DNA from: an uncultured Clostridia bacterium | GTDB taxonomy: Bacteria; Bacillota; Clostridia; Oscillospirales; JAAYOS01 | Direction of reading: 5' to 3' | Assembly (NCBI GenBank): GCA_947630675.1 | Contig: CANRIN010000008.1 | Location: 1 to 48,320 of the forward strand | DNA: 48,320 nucleotides | Part shown: piece by piece, positions 26,923 to 36,475 of the stretch | How positions within the stretch are numbered: position 1 is the stretch's first letter | How the letters are laid out: every line of letters begins with the position of its first letter | Made by a program: the position numbers and the translations under genes | The notes under the pieces: generated by a model | Database searches by the model: none | The model's input: the letters and a program-made list of their open reading frames with translations, nothing else | What the model was told of the DNA's origin: nothing

Positions 26923-27999
26923 ATGAGAAAGGCGTATCTGCTGCTCGAGAACGGCAGGGTGTTCGAAGGAAAGCTGTTCGGCGCCGAGCACGAGGTCACG
27001 GGAGAGGTGGTCTTCTCCACGTCGATGACCGGATATCTCGAGAGTCTTACAGACCCCAGCTACTACGGGCAGATGCTCGTTCAGACGTTCCCGCTCATAG
27101 GAAACTACGGAGTCATCCCATCCGACTTTGAGAGCGAAAAGATCCACATGAAAGCGTATATAGTGAGAGAGTGGTGTCAAGAACCTTCCAACTTCAGGTG
27201 TGAAGGTGTTCTTGACGCTTTTTTGAAAGCGAACGACATTCCCGGTCTCTGCGGCATAGACACCCGCGCGCTGACTAAGCTCCTGCGCGAGGCCGGCACG
27301 ATGAACGGGCGGATAGTCATTTCGGACGAGCCGCCAGCGCCCGACCCGTCGCTTGCGGATTACCGTATCACCGACGCGGTGAAGAACACGAGCTGCACCA
27401 AGACTGAAGTCCTCGAGCCGGAGGGAAAGCCGGTCTGCAATGTCGCGCTCATCGACTACGGCGCAAAGAAGAGCATCGCCGACACGCTCGTGAAGCGCGG
27501 CTGCCGCGTGACGGTCTATCCGCAGGACACGAAGGCGGAGACGATACTCGCCTCCTTCCCGGACGGTGTGATGCTCTCCAACGGCCCCGGCGACCCGCAG
27601 GACAACACCGCCTGTATCGCCGAGATACGCAAGCTCTTCGGCAGGATCCCGATGTTCGGGATATGCCTCGGCCATCAGATGATGGCGCTCGCGGCGGGCG
27701 GCAGGACCGTCAAGCTGAAGTTCGGGCACCGGGGCGCGAACCAGCCAGTCAAGGACGTCGTCACCGGCAGGGTCTACATCACGAGTCAGAACCACAGCTA
27801 CGCCGTCGACATCGACAGTCTGAAGGGCGCGGGTGCGGCCGTGCGCTACGTCAACGTCAACGACGGCACCTGCGAGGGCGTGGACTACGCCGGCTCGAAC
27901 GCGTTCTCCATGCAGTACCACCCCGAGGCGCACGGCGGCCCGCAGGACTGCCTCGAGGCGTTCGACAGGTTTATCGAGATGATGAAGGAGGCAGACTGA
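26923..27999 (+). CDS. carA: Carbamoyl-phosphate synthase, small (glutaminase) subunit
   Basis: 358 residues. Releases ammonia from glutamine and passes it to CarB for carbamoyl phosphate, used for pyrimidines and arginine. The N-terminal CPS-small fold (LLLENGRVFEGKLFG, TSMTGYLESLTDPSY) is followed by a class I glutamine amidotransferase domain with nucleophile C248 in FGICLGHQ and the H/E pair in YHPEAHGG. The frame allows a GTG at 26920, but AGGTGA is better placed for the ATG at 26923. It overlaps carB by one base (TGATG), a classic coupled pair. The upstream structured RNA is on the same transcript by position. No PyrR binding motif is evident. Confidence 0.96.
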   Translation: MRKAYLLLENGRVFEGKLFGAEHEVTGEVVFSTSMTGYLESLTDPSYYGQMLVQTFPLIGNYGVIPSDFESEKIHMKAYIVREWCQEPSNFRCEGVLDAFLKANDIPGLCGIDTRALTKLLREAGTMNGRIVISDEPPAPDPSLADYRITDAVKNTSCTKTEVLEPEGKPVCNVALIDYGAKKSIADTLVKRGCRVTVYPQDTKAETILASFPDGVMLSNGPGDPQDNTACIAEIRKLFGRIPMFGICLGHQMMALAAGGRTVKLKFGHRGANQPVKDVVTGRVYITSQNHSYAVDIDSLKGAGAAVRYVNVNDGTCEGVDYAGSNAFSMQYHPEAHGGPQDCLEAFDRFIEMMKEAD

Positions 28000-30900
28000 T
28001 GCCGCTCAAGGAAGGAATACGCAAGGTCATGGTCATCGGCTCCGGCCCTATCGTCATAGGACAGGCGGCGGAGTTTGACTACGCAGGCACGCAGGCGTGC
28101 CGCGCCCTCAAGGAGGACGGGCTCGAGGTCGTTCTCGTCAACTCGAACCCCGCGACGATAATGACCGATTCGGCGATAGCCGACCACATATACATCGAAC
28201 CGCTGACGCTCCGCACCGTCACGCGCATTATCGAGAAGGAGCGGCCGGACAGCCTTCTCTCCACCCTCGGCGGGCAGACCGGCCTCACCCTCTCTATGCA
28301 GCTTGCGAAGAGCGGCGTGCTCGAGCGGTACGGCGTCCGCCTCCTCGGCGCGAGCCCGGAGACGATAGACCGCGCGGAGGACCGCGAGCTCTTCAAGGAG
28401 ACGATGCAGAAGATAGGCCAGCCCGTCATACCGTCGGTGACGGTAAACGACGTCGAGAGCGCGATAGCGTTCGCGGGCGAGATAGGCTACCCGCTCGTCA
28501 TACGCCCCGCCTTCACCCTCGGCGGCACCGGCGGCGGCATCGTCTCGGACGAGCGCGAGCTTCGCGAGATATGCTCTAACGGCCTCTCGCTCTCCCCCAT
28601 CCATCAGGTGCTCGTTGAACGCTGCATCTCAGGCTGGAAGGAGATAGAGTTCGAGGTCATACGCGACAGCCGCGGCAACGTGATAACCGTCTGCTCTATG
28701 GAAAACCTCGACCCGGTGGGCATCCACACCGGCGACAGCATCGTCGTCGCGCCCGCCGTCACGCTTGCCGACCGCGAGTATCAGATGCTCCGCACGGCGG
28801 CGCTCCGGATAATCGACGAGCTCGGCGTCGAGGGCGGCTGCAACTGCCAGTTTGCGCTGAACCCCGATAGCTTCGAGTACGCCGTCATAGAGGTCAACCC
28901 GCGCGTCAGCCGCTCCTCGGCCCTCGCGAGTAAGGCCACCGGCTACCCGATAGCCAAGGTCGCGACAAAGATAGCCATAGGCTACACCCTCGACGAGATA
29001 CCGAACGCCGTCACCGGCACGACTATGGCGTGCTTCGAGCCGTCGGTCGACTACATCGTCGTCAAGCTGCCGAAGTGGCCGTTTGACAAGTTCGTGTACG
29101 CAAAGCGCACCCTCGGCACGCAGATGAAGGCCACGGGCGAGGTCATGAGCATCGGCACCTCCTTCGAGCAGGCGATAATGAAGGCAGTGCGCGGCGCGGA
29201 GATAAGCCACCCCGACCTTCGAGACAAGGCGTGCGAGGCGGCCTCGGACGACGAGCTACGCGAGCGTCTCCGCGCGTCGGACGATATGCGGATCTTTGCC
29301 GTCTACGAGGCGCTGCGGCGCGGCTTCTCCTACGACGAGATCTTTGAGATAACGAAGATAGACCGGTGGTTCCTCGGCAAGCTCCGCAACCTCACGCTCT
29401 GCGAGAAGGAGCTCTGCGAATGCGGCGAGATGTCGGACGAGCTGTACCTCCGCGCAAAGAAGCTCGGCTTTACCGACAGCTCGATACTGCGGATAAGCGG
29501 CAAGCGTCCCGCGCACCCGCGCCTGCCGGTCTACAAGATGGTCGACACCTGCGCGGCGGAGTTTGCGGCACAGACGCCCTACTTCTACTCCACCTTCGAC
29601 GAGGAAAACGAGGCGGAGGATTTCATCGTGCGGAACCCGTCCGGCAAGAAGACGGTCGTCGTCTTCGGCTCCGGCCCGATACGCATCGGTCAGGGCATCG
29701 AGTTCGACTACGCCTCGGTCCACTGCGTCTGGGCGCTCAAGCGCGCGGGCTACGACGTCGCGATAGTCAACAACAACCCCGAGACCGTCTCGACCGACTT
29801 TGACACCGCCGACCGCCTCTACTTCGAGCCGCTGACGGCGGAGGACGTCGCGGGCATACTCGCCGTCGAGAAGCCGTTCGGCGTCGTCGTGGCGTTCGGC
29901 GGTCAGACCGCGATAAAGCTTACCCACTACCTCGACGAGCAGGGCTACAACATCCTCGGCACCTCCGCCGACGGCATCGACGCCGCGGAGGACCGCGAGC
30001 GCTTCGACGAGCTGCTCGAAAAGCTCCGCATCAAGCGCCCGAACGGCTTCACCGTCATGACCTGCGAGGAAGCGCTCGAGGCGGCGGAGAAGGTCGGCTA
30101 CCCCGTCCTGCTCCGTCCGAGCTACGTCCTCGGCGGCCAGAACATGATAATCGCCTTCGGCGAGGACGACGTCCGCGAGTACATGGGCATAATCCTCGCG
30201 CAGAACATCGAGAACCCGGTCCTTATTGACAAGTACCTCTCCGGCACCGAGCTGGAGGTCGACGCGATATGCGACGGCGAGGACATCCTCATTCCTGGCA
30301 TAATGGAACACATCGAGCGCGCCGGCGTCCACTCGGGCGACAGCATCGCGGTCTACCCCGCCTGGAACATCGACGACGAGATGACCGACCGCATCTGCCG
30401 CTGCACCCGCGAGCTTGCGGTCGGGCTCGGAGCGCTGGGTCTTGTCAACATCCAGTACCTCATATACGAGGGCGAGCTGTACGTCATAGAGGTCAATCCG
30501 CGCTCGTCGCGCACGATACCCTACATCTCCAAGGTCACCGGCGTTCCGATGGTCGACCTCGCTACCCGCGCGATGCTCGGCGAGAAGCTCCGCGACATGG
30601 GCTACGGCTCCGGCCTGTACAGGACGCCGCCGTACGTCGCCGTCAAGGTGCCGGTGTTCTCGTTCGAGAAGCTCTCGGACGTCGACACCCAGCTCGGCCC
30701 GGAGATGAAATCCACGGGCGAGGTCCTCGGCCTCGCCGCCACCATGGACGAGGCGATATACAAGGGACTCCGCGCCGCGGGCTACCGCATGGACAAGCGC
30801 GGCGGCGTCTTCATCACCGTGCGGGACGTCGACAAGCCGTTCATCAGCGAGACCGCAAAGCGCTTCCACAACCTCGGCTTTGAGATATACTCCACCGAGG

Positions 30901-32051
30901 GCACGGCGGCGCTGCTGCGGAGCGCCGGCATTCCCGCCATCACCGTAAAGAAGATACACCAGTCCGCGCCGGACGAGATAAACACTCTCAAGCTTATCGA
31001 GAGCGGAAAGGTGAACTACGTCATCTCCACCTCCTCTAAGGGGCGCATACCCACGCGCGACAGCGTACGCATACGCCGCAAGGCGGTCGAGCGCAACGTC
31101 CCCTGCCTCACGTCCATCGACACGGCGAACGCCCTCGCGCGGAGCCTCGAGAGCCGCTGGTCGCTCCGCAACACCGAGCTTGTGGACGTCTGCCGTATGC
31201 GCACCCGCCCGGAGGAGATACCGTTTGTAAAGATGCAGAGCTGCGGCAACGACTACATCGTCGTCGACTGTCTCTCGCGCGGCATAACGAACCCGAACGG
31301 CATCGCCGTCCGCTTTGCGGACCGTCGCTACGGCATAGGCGGCGACGGTGTGGCCGTCATACTCCCCAGCCGCACGGCGGACGCGTGCATGCGCATTTTC
31401 AACCCGGACGGCAGCGAGGGCGAGATCGGCGGCAACGGTCTCCGCTGCGTCGGCAAGTATCTCTACGACCACGGCATAGTCCCGCGCCGGGTGATGGACA
31501 TCGAGACGGCGGCGGGCATACGCACCGTCCGCGTCTACACGAACCGCGGCGTGACTGCGGAAGCGAGCGCCGAGATGGGGCTTCCCGTATTCGAGCCGGA
31601 GAAAATACCCTCCACGCTCGACGGCGAGCGCGTCATAGACCGCAAGGTGAAGATAGCGGGCGAGGAGCACACGATAAGCCTCGTCTCGATGGGCAACCCG
31701 CACTGTGTCGTCTTCCGCGACGACGTGGACACGCTCAACATCGCGGAGGTCGGCCCGCACTTTGAGAACTGCGAGCTCTTCCCCGAGCGGATAAACACCG
31801 AATTCTGCAAGATAGTGGACGACCACACGATACGTATGCGCGTGTGGGAACGCTCGGTGGGCGAGACCTGGGCTTGCGGCACCGGCGCGTGCGCGGCGGT
31901 CGTCGCGGCGGTCGAGAACGGCTTCTGCCGCAAGGGCGAGGAGATAAGCGTCCGTCTGCGCGGCGGCAGCCTCCGCGTCACCTACCGCGACGACGGCATA
32001 ACGATGCGCGGCGACACCGTCGAGGTGTTCAGAGGAACGATAAGCATATAA
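27999..32051 (+). CDS. carB: Carbamoyl-phosphate synthase large subunit fused to a DapF-type epimerase domain
   Basis: 1350 residues, against about 1070 for CarB alone. ATG 27999 overlaps the carA stop and has AAGGAGG. Residues 1 to about 1068 are a complete CarB: two ATP-grasp halves (GSGPIVIGQAAEFDYAG near 13; GSGPIRIGQGIEFDYAS in the second) and the C-terminal MGS-like regulatory domain. From about 1074 to 1350 the same frame continues as diaminopimelate epimerase: FVKMQSCGNDYIVVD, RYGIGGDG, NPDGSEGEIGGNGLRC, SMGNPHC and VGETWACGTGACAA. The second catalytic cysteine (C1293) is present, but the first, normally in MCGNG, is Gly (G1144). A GGAGGAG at 31211-31217 precedes no usable start except an ATG 15 nt away that would cut the first strand. 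A terminator follows the stop. CarB activity is firm; epimerase activity is doubtful. Confidence 0.93.
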   Translation: MPLKEGIRKVMVIGSGPIVIGQAAEFDYAGTQACRALKEDGLEVVLVNSNPATIMTDSAIADHIYIEPLTLRTVTRIIEKERPDSLLSTLGGQTGLTLSMQLAKSGVLERYGVRLLGASPETIDRAEDRELFKETMQKIGQPVIPSVTVNDVESAIAFAGEIGYPLVIRPAFTLGGTGGGIVSDERELREICSNGLSLSPIHQVLVERCISGWKEIEFEVIRDSRGNVITVCSMENLDPVGIHTGDSIVVAPAVTLADREYQMLRTAALRIIDELGVEGGCNCQFALNPDSFEYAVIEVNPRVSRSSALASKATGYPIAKVATKIAIGYTLDEIPNAVTGTTMACFEPSVDYIVVKLPKWPFDKFVYAKRTLGTQMKATGEVMSIGTSFEQAIMKAVRGAEISHPDLRDKACEAASDDELRERLRASDDMRIFAVYEALRRGFSYDEIFEITKIDRWFLGKLRNLTLCEKELCECGEMSDELYLRAKKLGFTDSSILRISGKRPAHPRLPVYKMVDTCAAEFAAQTPYFYSTFDEENEAEDFIVRNPSGKKTVVVFGSGPIRIGQGIEFDYASVHCVWALKRAGYDVAIVNNNPETVSTDFDTADRLYFEPLTAEDVAGILAVEKPFGVVVAFGGQTAIKLTHYLDEQGYNILGTSADGIDAAEDRERFDELLEKLRIKRPNGFTVMTCEEALEAAEKVGYPVLLRPSYVLGGQNMIIAFGEDDVREYMGIILAQNIENPVLIDKYLSGTELEVDAICDGEDILIPGIMEHIERAGVHSGDSIAVYPAWNIDDEMTDRICRCTRELAVGLGALGLVNIQYLIYEGELYVIEVNPRSSRTIPYISKVTGVPMVDLATRAMLGEKLRDMGYGSGLYRTPPYVAVKVPVFSFEKLSDVDTQLGPEMKSTGEVLGLAATMDEAIYKGLRAAGYRMDKRGGVFITVRDVDKPFISETAKRFHNLGFEIYSTEGTAALLRSAGIPAITVKKIHQSAPDEINTLKLIESGKVNYVISTSSKGRIPTRDSVRIRRKAVERNVPCLTSIDTANALARSLESRWSLRNTELVDVCRMRTRPEEIPFVKMQSCGNDYIVVDCLSRGITNPNGIAVRFADRRYGIGGDGVAVILPSRTADACMRIFNPDGSEGEIGGNGLRCVGKYLYDHGIVPRRVMDIETAAGIRTVRVYTNRGVTAEASAEMGLPVFEPEKIPSTLDGERVIDRKVKIAGEEHTISLVSMGNPHCVVFRDDVDTLNIAEVGPHFENCELFPERINTEFCKIVDDHTIRMRVWERSVGETWACGTGACAAVVAAVENGFCRKGEEISVRLRGGSLRVTYRDDGITMRGDTVEVFRGTISI

Positions 32052-32070
32052 AATCCTGCGACATAGGACA

Positions 32071-32104
32071 AATCGGGCGGTTCCTTTCGGAACCGCCCGA
32101 TTTT
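32071..32104 (+). terminator. Intrinsic terminator of the carAB-dapF transcript
   Basis: 14-bp perfect stem AATCGGGCGGTTCC / GGAACCGCCCGATT with TTTC loop and a T run, 20 bp after the stop. Confidence 0.9.
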
Positions 32105-32113
32105 CGGTGCAAC

Positions 32114-32499
32114 AGCCTCGCAGAGTTTCGCGCCTTTAGCGCGAAATAAATTCAAATCATTTTCGGCGGCGGCGTGTACAATGCGCCCGCGAACTTATAC
32201 CGCATCCAACGTTGTACCGGGCGCATCAGACCTCGGCGCTTCGCGCCGACGTCCCTACTTTCTGCTAATTGAAATAAAAAACACTTTGCGCGTAGCGCGC
32301 GTCGATTTTCCGCCGAAGGCGGAAAACTCGGCGCGAAGCGAAGCGTTTGCTGTCGGCAGGGCTTCGCCCTATCCGACAGTTTCACTTGGAATTGCGCCTG
32401 CGCAATTCCAAGTGAACTTCTCGCGGGGAATTGGTAAGGCGGGCAGACAAAGTCTGCCCGCCGCGATTCCCCGCGAAATTTCGCAGTTTACTGCGAAAT
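32114..32499 (-). repeat. Hairpin-mosaic 3'-end element, copy 1 (co-oriented with ridA)
   Basis: Read on the minus strand it begins with ATTTCGCAG-TAAA-CTGCGAAAT, whose loop is the ridA stop, then hairpins at 32422-32475, 32381-32415 and 32349-32380, a compound stem at 32285-32345, the segment GGGACGTCGGCGCG...GATGCGCCCGGTA, and ends ATTTCGCGC...AACTCTGCGAGGCT. The same modules in the same order recur at 39219-39510 and 45366-45727, with compensatory changes in stems. No gene is present. Confidence 0.8.
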
Positions 32500-32871
32500 G
32501 ACCGCGACCGCTTCTACTTCGCACGCGACGCCCTTCGGCAGAGCCTTCACCGCGACGCAGCTGCGCGCCGGGAACGGCTCGGAGAAGTACTTTCCGTACA
32601 CCTCGTTGAACGCCGCAAAGTCGCCCATGTCCGCGAGGAAGCAGGTGGTCTTGACGACGCTTCCGAAGCTCGCGCCGCCCTCCTTCAGCACCTCGCCGAG
32701 GTTCTTCAAAACCTGCTCGGCCTGCTCCTTTATGCCGCCCGCGACGACGTCGCCGGTGGCGGGGTCTACCGGTATCTGGCCGGAGGTGTAGAGCATATCT
32801 CCCGCGGCAATAGCCTGGGAATACGGGCCTATCGCAGCCGGAGCCTTGTCGGTGTGTATCTTCTTTATCAT
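32488..32871 (-). CDS. ridA: RidA-family reactive enamine/imine deaminase
   Basis: 127 residues from the ATG at 32871, which has GGAGGTAACACC upstream and matches the family's usual length and N-terminus (KKIHTDKAPAAIGPYSQA); a longer frame to 32949 has no such site. RidA hydrolyses 2-aminoacrylate and similar imines formed by PLP enzymes, as a trimer in the cytoplasm. Family signatures seen: GPYSQAI (17-23), YTSGQIP (33-39), and the C-terminal motif with PARSCVAVKALPKG, which contains the conserved arginine that binds the carboxylate. Last codons and stop form the first hairpin of the downstream repeat element. Confidence 0.95.
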   Translation of the reverse strand: MIKKIHTDKAPAAIGPYSQAIAAGDMLYTSGQIPVDPATGDVVAGGIKEQAEQVLKNLGEVLKEGGASFGSVVKTTCFLADMGDFAAFNEVYGKYFSEPFPARSCVAVKALPKGVACEVEAVAVISQ

Positions 32872-32973
32872 GGTGTTACCTCCAAAAATATATTGCGGGG
32901 ATGGTCTGCCCCTTATGCCGATTGTACCACATTTTTCCGTGTTCTTCAACCGTTTTTCGGGAGACGACGGCGG

Positions 32974-35277
32974 TCACTTCAGCTCCCACTTCACGTCCGG
33001 CCTGCCGTCTTCGCCGAGGCGCCAATCGACCTTCACCGTGCCGCGCGGCGTTGCGACCTCGCCCTCGGCGTGCGTGAAGTATCCCGGCACCGGCTTCACC
33101 TCAAAGTCCGAGTATCCCGGCGCGGTCGGACGGACGCCGAGCACCGTCGCCGGAAGCTCGTAGAGCGCGAGCGAACCCCACGCGTGGCAGTCGCTCCTGC
33201 CGTCCGGGCTCTCGAGGCAGGTCGTCATGTTGTTATTCAGCATGTCGCGCCAGAGATCCCAGAGGTGTTCCGTTCTCTCGTACATTCCCGCCTTCTCGAG
33301 CGCGCGGAACATGTAGAACATCATCGCGACCGAGCAGCGCGGGTACTGCTTCCCGCCGCCCGCGTAGACGTTCGTGACCTCTGTGAGTATCCGCTTTCCC
33401 TCCTCCGGCGACGCGGTATCGGTGAGCACCGCGAACACCTGACAGTGCTCGCTGTACTCCTCAAAGCCGGGGCCGTCCTGATAGAGGCCGTTCGCGCCGA
33501 CGCAGTGTGTGCGGACGGCGCGCCGCGTCTCCTCCGCGCGGGCGCGGTACTCCTCCGCGACGCCTCCGCGCCCGACGTACTCCGCGATATCCGCCGCGGC
33601 ATCGAGCCCGTAGATGTAGAGCAGGCTCTCCATCGTTATCGGGCCCGCGGCGTTCGCGTTCGGAACACCCGTCTGCCACTCGTCCACCCAGTCGATAAAC
33701 GACCAGAACCGCCCGCCGTTGTTCGGGCCGCCCGTCTTCGCGACGAGGCCGCGCCCGTCTGTATTTCTGCGGAAGTATTCGAGTATGCCGTCCACCGTCG
33801 GGAGATGGTAGCGTATAAGCTCCTTGTCCCCGAAGTAGAGCATGTGGTCGCGGAGCATGAGTATGTAGTATATCGAAAAGCCCGGAATGACGTTCGTACC
33901 GTAGCAGGGATAGCTGCAGTTGAGCAGCCCGTCATAGCGCGCGGAGCGCTTGAAGTCGTCCATGCACTTGCGGGCGAGGCTGTCGTCCGCTGCTACGTTG
34001 TAGGTGTAGAGCATCTGCGAGCGCGAGTCCATGATGTACTGGAGCTGTTCGTAGTACGGGCAGTCCTCGTAGGTCTCGTGCATACAGCGGCGGAGGGTGC
34101 GGACGCTTATGTCCCAGATACCCTCCATGCTGCCGTCCGAGGTCGTCACCCCGGTCTTCACCTCGAGCGGATAGCCAGTCTCCTCGTATGTGAGGTGCGC
34201 GAGCGTGAGCGGCTCGGAAGCGGTCTCTATCTTGAGCCGCACGAACCGGAACGTCCGGAACCAGAACGGCTCGTACACCTCGGGCGACTGCTCCGTGCCG
34301 TGCCCCGAGACCGTATACTCGTCCGAATATCCCGCGATAACGCCGTTCTCGCAGTCCTCGCGGTCGCGCTTTTTCAGCTGCATACCGCCCATGCCGACCT
34401 CGGCGGCGTAGCTCTCGGCATAGATAAGCTTCACCTTTGCGCCCGCGCCTCCGCAGAGGGCAAGCGAGATGTAGCCGGTCATGAGCTCTCCCGCCGTTAT
34501 CTCGACGACAGCGCGGCTCCCCGCCGGGACGGTGAGCGGCGCGTCCTCTCGGAGAAGTGCTGTCCACTCACCCGCGCCGTTCGTTCCCTCGCGCACGACC
34601 TTGACGCCCGCAAACCTCGCGGGCCGGCGGTAGAGCGAGGGTATCGGCCTCGGCAGGAGGTTTCCGGGGCTTATCGCAGTCGGATAGGTGCGCTCGTACC
34701 TCGGCTCGGAAGGACGCCAGTCGGAGTCGTCGAATCCGGCCGACTTCCACCCCTGCGCCTTTGCCTCTCCCTCGGCCAGCTCAAAGAATTGCAGCGGCGC
34801 GAAGTAGGGATTCTCCCCCACTATCTTCACCTCATCCGCGTGGCGGAAGCGCCACGTCTCGTCCGCACAAACCGTCTCTTCGGAGCCGTCTGCACTCACG
34901 AGCTTTCCCTTGAAGAAGAAGCCGGGGCGTTCGGTGCGCCAGATCGAGTGGTTCCCGTTGCGGTCGGTGAGCGGGTAGCGCAGGACTATCGCCGCGAGGA
35001 CGTTCGTCCCCTCCGTGAGATACGGGAGAAGGTCGACCGTCTCGTAAAACCACACCTTCGCGTCTCCCTTCTCGGGGCCTGTCTCGACGAGGCGTCCGTT
35101 GACATAGAGCTTGTAGCGCGAGTCGGCGGAGACGTCCGCCGTGAAGCCCGCGGGCAGCCGGTCAAACGTGAGCTCCCTGCGGAAATACACTATCTGCGGG
35201 TCGGGCGCAAGGGCAGCGTTCGGCTCGCCCGTCCATATCCATCCGCTCCTCGGCAGGCTTCTGAAGTATTCTTCCAT
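32974..35277 (-). CDS. Alpha-L-rhamnosidase-like glycoside hydrolase (GH78-type)
   Basis: 767 residues, no signal peptide, so presumably cytoplasmic and acting on imported rhamnosides or oligosaccharides. Residues 1-370 hold the N-terminal beta-sandwich domains (PDPQIVYFRRELTF, YKLYVNGRLVETGP, ITAGELMTGYISL); an (alpha/alpha)6 barrel follows, with the family-typical TYEDCPYYEQLQYIMDSR (about 427-444), which contains the expected catalytic acids, and HAWGSLALYEL near 695; a C-terminal beta domain ends the protein. The ATG has GAGGAG and lies 25 bp after the esterase stop, so the two genes form an operon for processing plant or bacterial glycans. Substrate cannot be told from sequence alone. 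Confidence 0.88.
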   Translation of the reverse strand: MEEYFRSLPRSGWIWTGEPNAALAPDPQIVYFRRELTFDRLPAGFTADVSADSRYKLYVNGRLVETGPEKGDAKVWFYETVDLLPYLTEGTNVLAAIVLRYPLTDRNGNHSIWRTERPGFFFKGKLVSADGSEETVCADETWRFRHADEVKIVGENPYFAPLQFFELAEGEAKAQGWKSAGFDDSDWRPSEPRYERTYPTAISPGNLLPRPIPSLYRRPARFAGVKVVREGTNGAGEWTALLREDAPLTVPAGSRAVVEITAGELMTGYISLALCGGAGAKVKLIYAESYAAEVGMGGMQLKKRDREDCENGVIAGYSDEYTVSGHGTEQSPEVYEPFWFRTFRFVRLKIETASEPLTLAHLTYEETGYPLEVKTGVTTSDGSMEGIWDISVRTLRRCMHETYEDCPYYEQLQYIMDSRSQMLYTYNVAADDSLARKCMDDFKRSARYDGLLNCSYPCYGTNVIPGFSIYYILMLRDHMLYFGDKELIRYHLPTVDGILEYFRRNTDGRGLVAKTGGPNNGGRFWSFIDWVDEWQTGVPNANAAGPITMESLLYIYGLDAAADIAEYVGRGGVAEEYRARAEETRRAVRTHCVGANGLYQDGPGFEEYSEHCQVFAVLTDTASPEEGKRILTEVTNVYAGGGKQYPRCSVAMMFYMFRALEKAGMYERTEHLWDLWRDMLNNNMTTCLESPDGRSDCHAWGSLALYELPATVLGVRPTAPGYSDFEVKPVPGYFTHAEGEVATPRGTVKVDWRLGEDGRPDVKWELK

Positions 35278-35301
35278 CGTTTTCTCCTCTCTATTTTCTT
35301 C

Positions 35302-36408
35302 TCACAGACGGATGAGCCGGCCCGTCTTCACGTCGCGGGCGTACCCACCTATCTGCTCCCATGCGAGCTCCGCGTAGCTCGGCGTCGGCCAGTGGACCAT
35401 GCCCTCGCAGGACGCCGTTCTGAAAAGGCACTCGCCGCTGTCGTTCACGCTGTCGCCGATGAAATACTTCCGGCCGCGCTCCTCGCGCACCTCGGTGCGC
35501 TCGAACTCCGCGCCGACGCTCCGCACCACCGGGTCGGCGCTCGCGGCGTAGAACTCCGCCGGCTTCCACTCGGACGCGCCGCAGCCGCCGACGCGCCGCC
35601 AGTTGTCGAACGCGCGGCGCTTCGCCGCCGCAGAGAGGTCAATGACGCCGTCGCGGACGTCCCCCTCCGGCTCGCGGTACAGCGGTTCGAGGCAAAGCAT
35701 CTCATGCTCGCCCATGAAGAGAAGCGCCGGAACCTCCAACGTCTCTGCGCGGCGGAGCATTTCTTCCGTCAACCGGTACTCCGGATAGAACTGTCCGTCG
35801 AGCTCGTGCGCGCGGACGTCCCCCGCGAAGAGCATACCGCCCATTCCGGCGCCGGCAAAGAGCTCCGGCCGCGCGAGGACGTTCCTCGACGTCATGAATC
35901 CGCCGAAGCTGTAGCCTATGCTGTACACGCGGCTTGTGTCCACCGGATAGTGCTCCTTCGCGTAGTCGAGGAGCGCGAGGATGTTGTCAAGGTTCTCGTT
36001 TTCCGGGGCGATGACTATGCACTCCTCCCGCGCCGCCACCTGCATGACGCCGTAGCTCTCGGCGAGCTGTATCGGATTGTGCGCCCCGTGCAGGCAGAAT
36101 ATCAGCGGGAAGCGCCGCCCCGGCGCGGACTCCGACGCGGCGGGGACGTAGGACGCCCAGCGGTTCAGCCTGTCCGCGCGGTCGCCGTGCGTCTCCTTTA
36201 TGAGGCCCTTTTCGTACCCGCGCCAGTACTCCTTCGACTGCTCCGAGTCCTCGTCCATAGCCATGACGGCCATTCTCTCCGCGATGGCCCGTCCGTCCTC
36301 GGAGGCGGCTATCGCGTCCGCATCCGCGAGCGAGTCTCCCATGGCGCGGAAAAGTCCCGCCGGACCCGCGTTCTGCTCCCTTCGGACGTCCTCCTCCGTG
36401 AGGCCCAT
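35302..36408 (-). CDS. Alpha/beta-hydrolase (PHB-depolymerase/esterase-like)
   Basis: 368 residues, no signal peptide. FPLIFCLHGAHNP (about 99-111) gives the oxyanion-hole HG motif, and YSIGYSFGGFMTSR (about 160-173) the G-x-S-x-G nucleophile elbow of polyhydroxybutyrate-depolymerase-like esterases (LpqC type); a late histidine in EGMVHWP is a candidate for the triad. The first 80 residues are a helical cap-like extension. Linked by 25 bp to the GH78 gene, which suggests removal of acyl groups from the same carbohydrate, an inference from context. ATG 36408 has a weak site (GAAG); a promoter is visible at 36476-36504. Confidence 0.8.
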   Translation of the reverse strand: MGLTEEDVRREQNAGPAGLFRAMGDSLADADAIAASEDGRAIAERMAVMAMDEDSEQSKEYWRGYEKGLIKETHGDRADRLNRWASYVPAASESAPGRRFPLIFCLHGAHNPIQLAESYGVMQVAAREECIVIAPENENLDNILALLDYAKEHYPVDTSRVYSIGYSFGGFMTSRNVLARPELFAGAGMGGMLFAGDVRAHELDGQFYPEYRLTEEMLRRAETLEVPALLFMGEHEMLCLEPLYREPEGDVRDGVIDLSAAAKRRAFDNWRRVGGCGASEWKPAEFYAASADPVVRSVGAEFERTEVREERGRKYFIGDSVNDSGECLFRTASCEGMVHWPTPSYAELAWEQIGGYARDVKTGRLIRL

Positions 36409-36475
36409 TTTGACTTCGTTATTCTCTTCCGTATGTATCCCTCCCTACAAAATCCGGTCGTGCCGTTGTGATTCA

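Noticed and set aside
27663-27998. Extension of the carB frame upstream into carA
   Set aside because: Overlaps carA out of frame; the ATG at 27999 has the ribosome-binding site and gives the normal CarB N-terminus.
29256-31826. 856-residue minus frame opposite carB-dapF
   Set aside because: Antisense shadow; the plus strand encodes a clear enzyme over the whole interval.
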